Source: Prosopocoilus inquinatus
Lineage: Eukaryota; Arthropoda; Insecta; Coleoptera; Lucanidae
Length of the DNA stretch: 64,000 nt
Reading direction: 5' to 3'
Assembly (NCBI GenBank): GCA_036172665.1
Contig: JAYKNF010000018.1
Location: 124,001 to 188,000, forward strand
Shown: positions 26,301 to 39,230 of the stretch, piece after piece
Layout: each line of letters starts with the position of its first letter
How positions within the stretch are numbered: position 1 is the stretch's first letter
Position numbers and translations under genes: made by a program
The notes under the pieces: generated by a model
Database searches by the model: none
What the model saw: only the letters and a program-made list of their open reading frames with translations
Told to the model about the DNA's origin: nothing

Positions 26301-26955
26301 AGTAAGGATCGATTAGATACATCACAGGAACAACGCTAATACGTGTTGTTTCGTTCAAAACTATTTCCAGTTTCTGCTGCGTCCAAAAACCTTGTATCTC
26401 ACATCAGAGTTACTGGAGTCCATCCAAACGTCAAATAACATGATAGATGAGTAAGGATCGATTAGATACATCACAGGAACAACGCTAATACGTGTTGTTC
26501 CGTTTAAAACTATTTCCAGCTTCTGCTGCGTCCGAGAACTTCGTATCTCACGTCAGGGTTACTGGAGTCCATCCAAACGTCAAATAATATGATAGATAAG
26601 TAAGGATCTATTAGATACATCACATGAACAACGCTAATGCGTGTTGTTTCGTTTAAAACTATTTCCAGCTTCTGCTGCGTCCGAGAACTTCGTATCTCAC
26701 GTCAGGGTTACTGGAGTCCATCCAAACGTCAAATAACATGATAGATAAGTAAGGATCGATTAGATACATCACAGGAACAACGCTAATGCGTGTTGTTTCG
26801 TTTAAAACTATTTCCAGCTTCTGCTGCGTCCGAAAATTTCGTATCTCACATTAGAGTTACTGGAGTCCATCGAAACGTCAAATAACATGATAGATGTGTA
26901 AGGATCGATTAGATGCATCACAGGAACAACGCTAATACGTGTTTTTTCGTTCAAA
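21480..26955. repeat. 19-monomer tandem duplication (two units, 2831-bp spacing)
   Basis: About 21480-24125 recurs at about 24340-26955. The offset is 2861 bp before the inverted insertion ('tgggtc' 21805 to 24666) and 2831 bp (19 x 149) after it ('gtccaaagact' 22508 to 25339, 'gtcagaaaat' 23401 to 26232, 'gtgttttttc' 24108 to 26939). The rare T6 form 'gtgttttttcgttc' is common to both units. The stretch 24125-24340 is the junction, with a different monomer combination. This repeat overlaps the 16-monomer repeat, showing successive rounds of duplication with different unit lengths. Confidence 0.85.
22396..22449. repeat. 26-bp perfect inverted repeat (hairpin) from an inverted monomer piece
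   Basis: The left arm 22396-22421 is normal satellite, phase 55-80, beginning 'gagtaagg' and ending 'cagcac'. After two bases ('ct') the right arm 22424-22449 is its exact reverse complement, beginning 'gtgctg' and ending 'ccttactc'. Bases 22421-22449 are the reverse complement of phase 55-83. A further 'tcctg' (22450-22454) precedes normal satellite resuming at phase 84 ('aacaacgc'). Net gain is 30 bp. The equivalent monomers near 20035 and 25278 lack it, so the event is younger than the block duplication or has been lost from the others. Confidence 0.95.
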
Positions 26956-29073
26956 ACTATTTCCAGCTTCTGCTGCGTCCGAAATCTTTGTGTCTCTCAT
27001 CAGAGTTACTGGAGTCCATCCAAACGTCAAATAACATGATAGATGAGTAAGGATCGATTAGATACCTCACAGGAACAACGCTAATACGCGTTGTTTCGTT
27101 TAAAACTATTTCCAGATTCTGCTGCGTCCGAAAACGTCGTATCTCACATCAGAGCTACTGGAGTCCATCGAAACGCCAAATAACATGATATATGAGTAAG
27201 GATCGATTAGATACAGCACAGGAACAACGCTAATACGTGTTGTTTCGTTTAAAACTATTTCCAGCTTCTGCTTCGTCCGAAAACGTCGTATCTCACATCA
27301 GAGTTACTGGAGTCCATCGAAACGTCAAATAACATGAAAGATAAGTATGGGTCGATTAGATACAGCACAGGAACAACGCTAATACGTGTTGTTTCGTTCA
27401 AAACTATTTCCAGATTCTGCTGCGTCCGATAACTTTGTATCTCACATCAGGGTTACTGGAGTCCGTCCAAACGTCAAATAACATGATAGATGAGGAAGGA
27501 TCGATTAGATACAGCACAGGAACAACGCTAATACGTGTTGTTTCGTTTAAAACTATTTCCAGCTCCTGCTGCGTCCAAAAACTTTGTATCTCACATCAGA
27601 CTTACTGGAGTCCATCCAAACGTCAAATAACATGTTAGTTAAGTAAGGATCGTTTAAATACATCACAGGAACAGCGCTAATACGTGTTGTTTCATTTAAA
27701 ACTATTTCCAGCTTCTGCTTCGTCCGAAAACGTCGTATCTCACATCAGAGTTACTGGAGTCCATCGAAACGTCAAATAACATGAAAGATAAGTATGGGTC
27801 GATTAGATACATCACAGGAACAACGCTAATACGTGTTGTTTCGTTCAAAACTATTTCCAGTTTCTGCTGCGTCCAAAAACCTTGTATCTCACATCAGAGT
27901 TACTGGAGTCCATCCAAACGCCAAATAACATGATAGATGAGTAAGGATCGATTAGATACATCACAGGAACAACGCTAATGCGTGTTGTTTCGTTTAAAAC
28001 TATTTCCAGCTTCTGCTGCGTCCGAAAATTTCGTATCTCACATTAGAGTTACTGGAGTCCATCTAAACCTCAAATAACATGATAGATGAGTAAGGATCGA
28101 TTAGATACATCACAGGAACAACGCTAATACGTGTTGTTTCGTTTAAAACTATTTCCAGCTTCTGCTGCGTCCGAGAACTTCGTATCTCACGACAGGGTTA
28201 CTGGAGTCCATCCAAACGTCAAATAACATGATAGATAAGTAAGGATCGATTAGATACATCACAGGAACAACGCTAATACGTGTTGTTTCGTTTAAAACTA
28301 TTTCCAGCTTCTGCTGCGTCCGAGAACTTCGTATCTCACGTCAGGGTTACTGGAGTCCATCCAAACGTCAAATAACATGATAGATAAGTAAGGATCGATT
28401 AGATACATCACAGGAACAACGCTAATGCGTGTTGTTTCGTTTAAAACTATTTCCAGCTTCTGCTGCGTCCAAAAATTTCGTATCTCACATTAGAGTTACT
28501 GGAGTCCATCGAAACGTCAAGTAACATGATAGATGAGTAAGGATCGATTAGATACATCTCAGGAACAACGCTAATACGTGTTGTTTCGTTTAAAACTATT
28601 TCCAGCTTCTGCTGCGTCCGAAAACGTCGTATCTCACATCAGAGCTACTGGAGTCCATCGAAACGCCAAATAACATGATATATGAGTAAGGATCGATTAG
28701 ATACAGCACAGGAACAACGCTAATACGTGTTGTTTCGTTTAAAACTATTTCCAGCTCCTGCTGCGTCCATAAACTTTGTATCTCACATCAGACTTACTGG
28801 AGTCCATCCAAACGTCAAAAAACATGATATATAAGTAAGGATCGATTAGATACATCACAGTAACAACGCTAATGCGTGTTGTTTCGTTTAAAACTATTTC
28901 TAGCTTCAGCTGCGTCCGAGAACTTCGTATCTCACATCAAAGTTACTGGAGTCCATCGAAACGCCAAATAACATGATAGATGAGTAAGGATCGATTAGAT
29001 ACATCACAGGAACAACGCTAATACGTGTTGTTTCGTTCAAAACTATTTCCAGCTTCTGCTGCGTCCAAAAACT

Positions 29074-29083
29074 TTGTATCACA
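29074..29083. other. 147-bp monomer from a 2-bp deletion
   Basis: 'gtatcacatc' replaces 'gtatctcacatc'. The resulting 147-bp monomer is divisible by three, so one reading frame stays in phase across two monomers. On the minus strand this gives a chance open frame of 82 codons (29154 to 28906) in which the phrase MYLIDPYSSIMLF occurs twice. It is satellite, not a gene. Confidence 0.88.
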
Positions 29084-29679
29084 TCAGAGTTACTGGAGTC
29101 CATCCAAACGTCAAATAACATGATAGATGAGTAAGGATCGATTAGATACATCACAAGAACAACGCTAATACTTGTTGTTTCGTTTAAAACTATTTCCAGC
29201 TTCTGCTGAGTCCGAGAACTTCGTATCTCACGTCAGGGTTACTGGAGTCCATCCAAACGTCAAATAACATGATAGATAAGTAAGGATCGATTAGATACAT
29301 CACAGGAACAACGCTAATGCGTGTTGTTTCGTTTAAAACTATTTCCAGCTTCTGCTGCGTTCGAGAACTTCGTATCTCACGTCAGGGTTACTGGAGTCCA
29401 TCCAAACGTCAAATAACATGATAGATAAGTAAGAATCGATTAGATACATCACAGGAACAACGCTAATGCGTGTTGTTTCGTTTAAAACTATTTCCAGCTT
29501 CTGCTGCGTCCGAAAATTTCGTATCTCACATTAGAGTTACTGGAGTCCATCCAAACGTCAAATAACATGTTAGATAAGTAAGGATCGTTTAGATACATCA
29601 CAGGAACAACGCTAATACGTGTTGTTTCATTTAAAACTATTTCCAGCTTCAGCTGCGTCCGAGAACTTCGTATCTCACG

Positions 29680-29977
29680 TCAGGGTTACTGGAGTCCATC
29701 CAAACGTCAAATAATATGATAGATAAGTAAGGATCTATTAGATACATCACATGAACAACGCTAATGCGTGTTGTTTCGTTTAAAACTATTTCCAGCTTCT
29801 GCTGCGTCCGAGAACTTCGTATCTCACGTCAGGGTTACTGGAGTCCATCCAAACGTCAAATAATATGATAGATAAGTAAGGATCTATTAGATACATCACA
29901 TGAACAACGCTAATGCGTGTTGTTTCGTTTAAAACTATTTCCAGCTTCTGCTGCGTCCGAGAACTTCGTATCTCACG
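29680..29977. repeat. Two adjacent identical-looking monomers
   Basis: Copies at 29680-29828 and 29829-29977 share the combination 'cgtcaggg', 'aataatatgatag', 'ggatctattag' and 'catgaacaacgc', which elsewhere appears as single copies (for example 23730-23830 and 26560-26660). They look like a fresh one-monomer duplication. Confidence 0.85.
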
Positions 29978-31250
29978 TCAGGGTTACTGGAGTCCATCCA
30001 AACGTCAAATAACATGATAGATAAGTAAGGATCGATTAGATACATCACAGGAACAACGCTAATGCGTGTTGTTTCGTTTAAAACTATTTCCAGCTTCTGC
30101 TGCGTCCGAAAATTTCGTATCTCACATTAGAGTTACTGGAGTCCATCGAAACGTCAAATAACATGATAGATGAGTAAGGATCGATTAGATGCATCACAGG
30201 AACAACGCTAATACGTGTTTTTTCGTTCAAAACTATTTCCAGCTTCTGCTGCGTCCGAAATCTTTGTGTCTCTCATCAGAGTTACTGGAGTCCATCCAAA
30301 CGTCAAATAACATGATAGATGAGTAAGGATCGATTAGATACCTCACAGGAACAACGCTAATACGCGTTGTTTCGTTTAAAACTATTTCCAGCTTCTGCTG
30401 CGTCCGAAAACGTCGTATCTCACATCAGAGCTACTGGAGTCCATCGAAACGCCAAATAACATGATATATGAGTAAGCATCGATTAGATACAGCACAGGAA
30501 CAACGCTAATACGTGTTGTTTCGTTTAAAACTATTTCCAGCTCCTGCTGCGTCCGAAAATTTCGTATCTCACATTAGAGTTACTGGAGTCCATCGAAACG
30601 TCAAATAACATGATAGATGAGTAAGGATCGATTAGATACATCACAGGAACAACGCTAATACGTGATGTTTCGTTCAAAACTATTTCCAGCTTCTGCTGCG
30701 TCCGAAATCCTTGTGTCTCTCATCAGAGTTACTGGAGTCCATCCAAACGTCAAATAACATGATAGATGAGTAAGGATCGGTTAGATACATCACAGGAACA
30801 ACGCTAATACGTGTTGTTTCGTTTAAAACTATTTCCAGCTTCTGCTGCGTCCGAAAACGTCGTATCTCACATCAGAGTTACTGGAGTCCATCGAAACGTC
30901 AAATAACATGAAAGATAAGTATGGGTCGATTAGATACAGCACAGGAACAACGCTAATACGTGTTGTTTCGTTCAAAACTATTTCCAGTTTCTGCTGCGTC
31001 CGATAACTTTGTATCTCACATCAGGGTTACTGGAGTCCGTCCAAACGTCAAATAACATGATAGATGAGGAAGGATCGATTAGATACAGCACAGGAACAAC
31101 GCTAATACGTGTTGTTTCGTTTAAAACTATTTCCAGCTCCTGCTGCGTCCAAAAACTTTGTATCTCACATCAGACTTACTGGAGTCCATCCAAACGTCAA
31201 ATAACATGTTAGTTAAGTAAGGATCGTTTAAATACATCACAGGAACAGCG

Positions 31251-34200
31251 CTAATACGTGTTGTTTCATTTAAAACTATTTCCAGCTTCAGCTGCGTCCG
31301 AGAACTTCGTATCTCACATCAAAGTTACTGGAGTCCATCGAAACGCCAAATAACATGATAGATGAGTAAGGATCGATTAGATACATCACAGGAACAACGC
31401 TAATGCGTGTTGTTTCGTTTAAAACTATTTCCAGCTTCTGCTGCATCCGAAAATTTCGTATCTCACATTAGAGTTACTGGAGTCCATCGAAACCTCAAAT
31501 AACATGATAGATGAGTAAGGATCGATTAGATACATCACAGGAACAACGCTAATACGTGTTGTTTCGTTTAAAACTATTTCCAGCTTCTGCTGCGTCCGAG
31601 AACTTCGTATCTCACGACAGGGTTACTGGAGTCCATCCAAACGTCAAATAACATGATAGATAAGTAAGGATCGATTAGATACATCACAGGAACAACGCTA
31701 ATACGTGTTGTTTCGTTTAAAACTATTTCCAGCTTCTGCTGCGTCCGAGAACTTCGTATCTCACGTCAGGGTTACTGGAGTCCATCCAAACGTCAAATAA
31801 CATGATAGATAAGTAAGGATCGATTAGATACATCACAGGAACAACGCTAATGCGTGTTGTTTCGTTTAAAACTATTTCCAGCTTCTGCTGCGTCCGAAAA
31901 TTTCGTATCTCACATTAGAGTTACTGGAGTCCATCGAAACGTCAAGTAACATGATAGATGAGTAAGGATCGATTAGATACATCACAGGAACAACGCTAAT
32001 ACGTGTTGTTTCGTTTAAAACTATTTCCAGCTTCTGCTGCGTCCGAAAACGTCGTATCTCACATCAGAGCTACTGGAGTCCATCGAAACGCCAAATAACA
32101 TGATATATGAGTAAGGATCGATTAGATACAGCACAGGAACAACGCTAATACGTGTTGTTTCGTTTAAAACTATTTCCAGCTCCTGCTGCGTCCATAAACT
32201 TTGTATCTCACATCAGACTTACTGGAGTCCATCCAAACGTCAAATAACATGATAGATAAGTAAGGATCGATTAGATACATCACAGGAACAACGCTAATGC
32301 GTGTTGTTTCGTTTAAAACTATTTCCAGCTTCTGCTGCGTCCGAGAACTTCGTATCTCACATCAAAGTTACTGGAGTCCATCGAAACGTCAAATAACATG
32401 ATAGATGAGTAAGGATCGATTAGATACATCACAGGAACAACGCTAATGCGTGTTGTTTCGTTTAAAACTATTTCCAGCTTCTGCTGCGTCCGAAAATTTC
32501 GTATCTCACATTAGAGTTACTGGAGTCCATCGAAACGTCAAATATCATAGTAGCTAAGTAAGGATCGATTAGACACATCACAGGAACAACGCTAATACGT
32601 GCTGTTTCGTTCAAAACTATTTCCAGCTTCAGCTGCGTCCGAGAACTTCGTATCTCACATCAAAGTTACTGGAGTCCATCGAAACGTCAAATAACATGAT
32701 AGATGAGTAAGGATCGATTAGATACATCACAGGAACAACGCTAATGCGCGTTGTTTCGTTTAAAACTATTTCCAGGTTCTGCTGCGTCCGAGAACTTCGT
32801 ATCTCACCTCAAAGTTACTGGAATCCATCGAAACGCCAAATAACATGATATATGAGTAAGGATCGATTAGATACATCACAGGAACAACGCTAATGCGTGT
32901 TGTTTCGTTTAAAACTATTTCCAGCTTTTGCTGCGTCCGAAAATTTCGTATCTCACATTAGAGTTACTGGAGTCCATCGAAACGTCAAATAACATAGTAG
33001 CTAAGTAAGGATCGATTAGATACATCACAGGAACAACGCTAATACGTGTTGTTTCGTTCAAAACTATTTCCAGCTTCAGCTGCGTCCGAAAATTTCGTAT
33101 CTCACATTAGAGTTACTGGAGTCCATCCAAACGTAAAATAACATGTTAGATAAGTAAGGATCGTTTAGATACATCACAGGAACAACGCTAATACGTGTTG
33201 TTTCATTTAAAACTATTTCCAGCTTCAGCTGCGTCCGAGAACTTCGTATCTCACATCAAAGTTACTGGAATCCATGGAAACGCCAAATAACATGATAGAT
33301 GAGTAAGGATCGATTAGATACATCACAGGAACAACGCTAATACGTGTTGTTTCGTTCAAAACTATTTCCAGCTTCTGCTGCGTTCAAAAACTTTGTATCT
33401 CACATCAGAGTTACTGGAGTCCATCCAAAAGTCAAATAACATGATAGATGAGTAAGGATCGATTAGATACATCACAGGAACAACGCTAATACGTGTTGTT
33501 TCGTTTAAAACTATTTCCAGCTTCTGCTGCGTCCGAGAACTTCGTGTCTCACGTCAGGGTTACTGGAGTCCATCCAAACGTCAAATAACATGATAGATAA
33601 GTAAGGATCGATTACATACATCACAGGAACAACGCTAATGCGTGTTGTTTCGTTTAAAACTATTTCCAGCTTCTGCTGCGTCCGAAAATTTCGTATCTCA
33701 CATTAGAGTTACTGGAATCCATCGAAACGTCAAATAACATGATAGATGAGTAAGGATCGATTAGATACATCACAGGAACAACGCTAATACGTGTTGTTTC
33801 GTTTAAAACTATTTCCAGCTTCTGCTGCGTCGGAAAACGTCGTATCTCACATCAGAGCTACTGGAGTCCATCGAAACGCCAAATAACATGATATATGAGT
33901 AAGGATCGATTAGATACATCACAGGAACAACGCTAATGCGTGTTGTTTCGTTTAAAACTATTTCCAGCTTCTGCTGCGTCAGAAAATTTCGTATCTCACA
34001 TTAGAGTTACTGGAGTCCATCCAAACGTGAAATAATATGATAGATAAGTAAGGATCGATTAGATACATCACATGAACAACGCTAATGCGTGTTGTTTCGT
34101 TTAAAACTATTTCCAGATTCTGCTGCGTCCGAGAACTTCGTATCTCACGTCAGGGTTACTGGAGTCCATCCAAACGTCAAATAAAATGATAGATAAGTAA

Positions 34201-34437
34201 GGATCGATTAGATACATCACAGGAACAACGCTAATGCGTGTTGTTTCGTTTAAAACTATTTCCAGCTTCTGCTGCGTCCGAAAATTTCGTATCTCACATT
34301 AGAGTTACTGGAGTCCATCGAAACGTCAAATAACATGATAGATGAGTAAGGATCGATTAGATACATCACAGGAACAACGCTAATACGTGTTGTTTCGTTC
34401 AAAACTATTTCCAGCTTCTGCTGCGTCCGAAATCTTT
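31251..34437. repeat. Mosaic satellite segment
   Basis: About 21 monomers whose pieces match other places: 'cacgacaggg' (31613) matches 28188 and 37722; 'ctcacctcaaag' (near 32804) matches 39658, 52812 and 62134; 'ggaatccatggaaacg' (33268) matches 39228 and later copies; 'gcgttcaaaaac' with 'ccaaaagtc' (near 33381) matches 20390 and 48473. Spacings are whole monomers, for example 6109 bp (41) and 6854 bp (46). No gene is seen. Confidence 0.8.
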
Positions 34438-36821
34438 GTGTCTCTCATCAGAGTTACTGGAGTCCATCCAAACGTCAAATAACATGGTAGATGAGTAAGG
34501 ATCGATTAGATACATCACAGGAACAACGCTAATGCGTGTTGTTTCGTTTAAAACTATTTCCAGCTTCTGCTGCGTCCGAGAATTTCGTATCTCACGTCAG
34601 GGTTACTGGAGTCCATCCAAACGTCAAATAACATGATAGATAAGTAAGGATCGATTAGATACATCACAGGAACAACGCTAATACGTGTTGTTTCGTTCAA
34701 AACTATTTCCAGTTTCTGCTGCGTCCAAAAACTTTGTATCTCACATCAGAGTTACTGGAGTCCATCCAAACGTCAAATAACATGATAGATGAGTAAGGAT
34801 CGATTAGATACATCACAGGAACAACGCTAATACGTGTTGTTTCGTTTAAAACTATTTCCAGCTTCTGCTGCGTCCGAGAACTTCGTATCTCACGTCAGGG
34901 TTACTGGAGTCCATCCAAACGTCAAATAACATGATAGATAAGTAAGGATCGATTAGATACATCACAGGAACAACGCTAATGCGTGTTGTTTCGTTTAAAA
35001 CTATTTCCAGCTTCTGCTGCGTCCGAAAATTTCGTATCTCACATTAGAGTTACTGGAGTCCATCGAAACGTCAAATAACATGATAGATGAGTAAGGATCG
35101 ATTAGATGCATCACAGGAACAACGCTAATACGTGTTTTTTCGTTCAAAACTATTTCCAGCTTCTGCTGCGTCCGAAATCTTTGTGTCTCTCATCAGAGTT
35201 ACTGGAGTCCATCCAAACGTCAAATAACATGATAGATGAGTAAGGATCGATTAGATACCTCACAGGAACAACGCTAATACGCGTTGTTTCGTTTAAAACT
35301 ATTTCCAGCTTCTGCTGCGTCCGAAAACGTCGTATCTCACATCAGAGTTACTGGAGTCCATCGAAACACCAAATAACATGATATATGAGTAAGGATCGAT
35401 TAGATACAGCACAGGAACAACGCTAATACGTGTTGTTTCGTTCAAAACTATTTCCAGCTCCTGCTGCGTCCGAAAATTTCGTATCTCACATTAGAGTTAC
35501 TGGAGTCCATCGAAACGTCAAATAACATGATAGATGAGTAAGGATCGATTAGAACCATCACAGGAACAACGCTAATACGTGATGTTTCGTTCAAAACTAT
35601 TTCCAGCTTCTACTGCGTCCGAAATCCTTGTGTCTCTCATCAGAGTTACTGGAGTCCATCCAAACGTCAAATAACATGGTAGATGAGTAAGGATCGATTA
35701 GATACATCACAGGAACAACGCTAATGCGTGTTGTTTCGTTTAAAACTATTTCCAGCTTTTGCTGCGTCCGAGAATTTCGTATCTCACGTCAGGGTTACTG
35801 GAGTCCATCCAAACGTCAAATAACATGATAGATAAGTAAGGATCGATTAGATACATCACAGGAACAACGCTAATACGTGTTGTTTCGTTCAAAACTATTT
35901 CCAGTTTCTGCTGCGTCCAAAAACTTTGTATCTCACATCAGAGTTACTGGAGTCCATCCAAACGTCAAATAACATGATAGATGAGTAAGGATCGATTAGA
36001 TACATCACAGGAACAACGCTAATACGTGTTGTTTCGTTTAAAACTATTTCCAGCTTCTGCTGCGTCCGAGAACTTCGTATCTCACGTCAGGGTTACTGGA
36101 GTCCATCCAAACGTCAAATAACATGATAGATAAGTAAGGATCGATTAGATACATCACAGGAACAACGCTAATGCGTGTTGTTTCGTTTAAAACTATTTCC
36201 AGCTTCTGCTGCGTCCGAAAATTTCGTATCTCACATTAGAGTTACTGGAGTCCATCGAAACGTCAAATAACATGATAGATGAGTAAGGATCGATTAGATG
36301 CATCACAGGAACAACGCTAATACGTGTTTTTTCGTTCAAAACTATTTCCAGCTTCTGCTGCGTCCGAAATTTTTGTGTCTCTCATCAGAGTTACTGGAGT
36401 CCATCCAAACGTCAAATAACATGATAGATGAGTAAGGATCGATTAGATACCTCACAGGAACAACGCTAATACGCGTTGTTTCGTTTAAAACTATTTCCAG
36501 CTTCTGCTGCGTCCGAAAACGTCGTATCTCACATCAGAGTTACTGGAGTCCATCGAAACACCAAATAACATGATATATGAGTAAGGATCGATTAGATACA
36601 GCACAGGAACAACGCTAATACGTGTTGTTTCGTTCAAAACTATTTCCAGCTCCTGCTGCGTCCGAAAATTTCGTATCTCACATTAGAGTTACTGGAGTCC
36701 ATCGAAACGTCAAATAACATGATAGATGAGTAAGGATCGATTAGAACCATCACAGGAACAACGCTAATACGTGATGTTTCGTTCAAAACTATTTCCAGCT
36801 TCTACTGCGTCCGAAATCCTT
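34438..36821. repeat. 8-monomer tandem duplication (2 x 1192 bp)
   Basis: Units at about 34438-35629 and 35630-36821 are 1192 bp apart (8 x 149). Four markers agree: 'catggtagatgag' at 34484 and 35676, 'gagaatttcg' at about 34579 and 35771, 'gatgcatcac' at 35105 and 36297, and 'agaaccatca' at 35551 and 36743. By eye the units are almost identical. The right flank continues as a copy of the 30.2-31.2 kb stretch at a 41-monomer spacing. Confidence 0.87.
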
Positions 36822-39230
36822 GTGTCTCTCATCAGAGTTACTGGAGTCCATCCAAACGTCAAATAACATGATAGATGAGTAAGGATCGGTTAGATACATC
36901 ACAGGAACAACGCTAATACGTGTTGTTTCGTTTAAAACTATTTCCAGCTTCTGCTGCGTCCGAAAACGTCGTATCTCACATCAGAGTTACTGGAGTCCAT
37001 CGAAACGTCAAATAACATGAAAGATAAGTATGGGTCGATTAGATACAGCACAGGAACAACGCTAATACGTGTTGTTTCGTTCAAAACTATTTCCAGATTC
37101 TGCTGCGTCCGATAACTTTGTATCTCACATCAGGGTTACTGGAGTCCGTCCAAACGTCAAATAACATGATAGATGAGTAAGGATCGATTAGATACAGCAC
37201 AGGAACAACGCTAATACGTGTTGTTTCGTTTAAAACTATTTCCAGCTCCTGCTGCGTCCAAAAACTTTGTATCTCACATCAGACTTACTGGAGTCCATCC
37301 AAACGTCAAATAACATGTTAGTTAAGTAAGGATCGTTTAAATACATCACAGGAACAACGCTAATACGTGTTGTTTCATTTAAAACTATTTCCAGCTTCAG
37401 CTGCGTCCGAGAACTTCGTATCTCACATCAAAGTTACTGGAGTCCATCGAAACGCCAAATAACATGATAGATGAGTAAGGATCGATTAGATACATCACAG
37501 GAACAACGCTAATGCGTGTTGTTTCCTTTAAAACTATTTCCAGCTTCTGCTGCGTCCGAAAATTTCGTATCTCACATTAGAGTTACTGGAGTCCATCTAA
37601 ACCTCAAACAACATGATAGATGAGTAAGGATCGATTAGATACATCACAGGAACAACGCTAATACGTGTTGTTTCGTTTAAAACTATTTCCAGCTTCTGCT
37701 GCGTCCGAGAACTTCGTATCTCACGACAGGGTTACTAGAGTCCATCCAAACGTCAAATAACATGATAGATAAGTAAGGATCGATTAGATACATCACAGGA
37801 ACAACGCTAATACGTGTTGTTTCGTTTAAAACTATTTCCAGCTTCTGCTGCGTCCGAGAACTTCGTATCTCACGTCAGGGTTACTGGAGTCCATCCAAAC
37901 GTCAAATAACATGATAGATAAGTAAGGATCGATTAGATACATCACAGGAACAACGCTAATTCGTGTTGTTTCGTTTAAAACTATTTCCAGCTTCTGCTGC
38001 GTCCGAAAATTTCGTATCTCACATTAGAGTTACTGGAGTCCATCGAAACGTCAAGTAACATGATAGATGAGTAAGGATCGATTAGATACATCACAGGAAC
38101 AACGCTAATACGTGTTGTTTCGTTTAAAACTATTTCCAGCTTCTGCTGCGTCCGTAAACGTCGTATCTCACATCAGAGCTACTGGAGTCCATCGAAACGC
38201 CAAATAACATGATATATGAGTAAGGATCGATTAGATACAGCACAGGAACAACGCTAATACGTGTTGTTTCGTTTAAAACTATTTCCAGCTCCTGCTGCGT
38301 CCATAAACTTTGTATCTCACATCAGACTTACTGGAGTCCATCCAAACGTCAAATAACATGATAGATAAGTAAGGATCGATTAGATACATCACAGTAACAA
38401 CGCTAATGCGTGTTGTTTCGTTTAAAACTATTTCTAGCTTCAGCTGCGTCCGAGAACTTCGTATCTCACATCAAAGTTACTGGAGTCCATCGAAACGCCA
38501 AATAACATGATAGATGAGTAAGGATCGATTAGATACATCACAGGAACAACGCTAATACGTGTTGTTTCGTTCAAAACTATTTCCAGCTTCTGCTGCGTCC
38601 AAAAACTTTGTATCTCACATCAGAGTTACTGGAGTCCATCCAAACGTCAAATAACATGATAGATGAGTAAGGATCGATTAGATACATCACAAGAACAACG
38701 CTAATACTTGTTGTTTCGTTTAAAACTATTTCCAGCTTCTGCTGAGTCCGAGAACTTCGTATCTCACGTCAGGGTTACTGGAGTCCATCCAAACGTCAAA
38801 TAACATGATAGATAAGTAAGGATCGATTAGATACATCACAGGAACAACGCTAATGCGTGTTGTTTCGTTTAAAACTATTTCCAGCTTCTGCTGCGTCCGA
38901 GAACTTCGTATCTCACGTCAGGGTTACTGGAGTCCATCCAAACGTCAAATAACATGATAGATAAGTAAGGATCGATTAGGTACATCACAGGAACAACGCT
39001 AATGCGTGTTGTTTCGTTTAAAACTATTTCCAGCTTCTGCTGCGTCCGAAAATTTCGTATCTCACATTAGAGTTACTGGAGTCAATCCAAACGTCAAATA
39101 ACATGTTAGATAAGTAAGGATCGTTTAGATACATCACAGGAACAACGCTAATACGTGTTGTTTCATTTAAAACTATTTCCAGCTTCAGCTGCGTCCGAGA
39201 ACTTCGTATCTCACATCAAAGTTACTGGAA
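36822..39230. repeat. Long-range duplicated block, left copy (partner about 49.35-51 kb)
   Basis: 'tgggtc' at 37031 pairs with 49589, and 'tactagagtcc' at 37733 pairs with 50291, both at 12558 bp (84 monomers + 42 bp). Rare forms 'aattcgtgttg' and 'ccgtaaacg' are also shared at this offset. The same block matches 30.9-32.3 kb at 6109 bp, and its 38.6-39.1 kb part matches 29.07-29.6 kb at 9536 bp (64 monomers; 'ctgctgagtccg'). Confidence 0.83.

Larger units (their letters stand above)
26956..31250. repeat. Mosaic satellite with 3- and 24-monomer spacings
   Basis: The 'agtatgggtcgatt' marker occurs at 27348, 27795 and 30922: spacings of 447 bp (3 monomers) and 3127 bp (21 monomers minus 2). 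The pair 'cttcgtccg' at 27271 and 27718 shows the same 3-monomer step. The 2-base shortfall is the 147-bp monomer near 29079, where 'gtatcacatc' replaces 'gtatctcacatc'. Two copies of 'gaggaagg' (near 27495 and 31069) remove the usual in-frame stop. Nothing other than satellite is present. Confidence 0.82.

Noticed and set aside
27435..27638. 67-codon open frame, plus strand (twin at 31009-31212)
   Set aside because: Same satellite frame, opened by 'gaggaagg' in place of 'gagtaagg'. The identical protein at two sites reflects block duplication, not selection for coding.
28906..29154. 82-codon open frame, minus strand, with an internal peptide repeat
   Set aside because: Caused by the 2-bp deletion near 29079, which makes a 147-bp monomer and keeps the frame. 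The peptide repeat is simply the satellite read twice.
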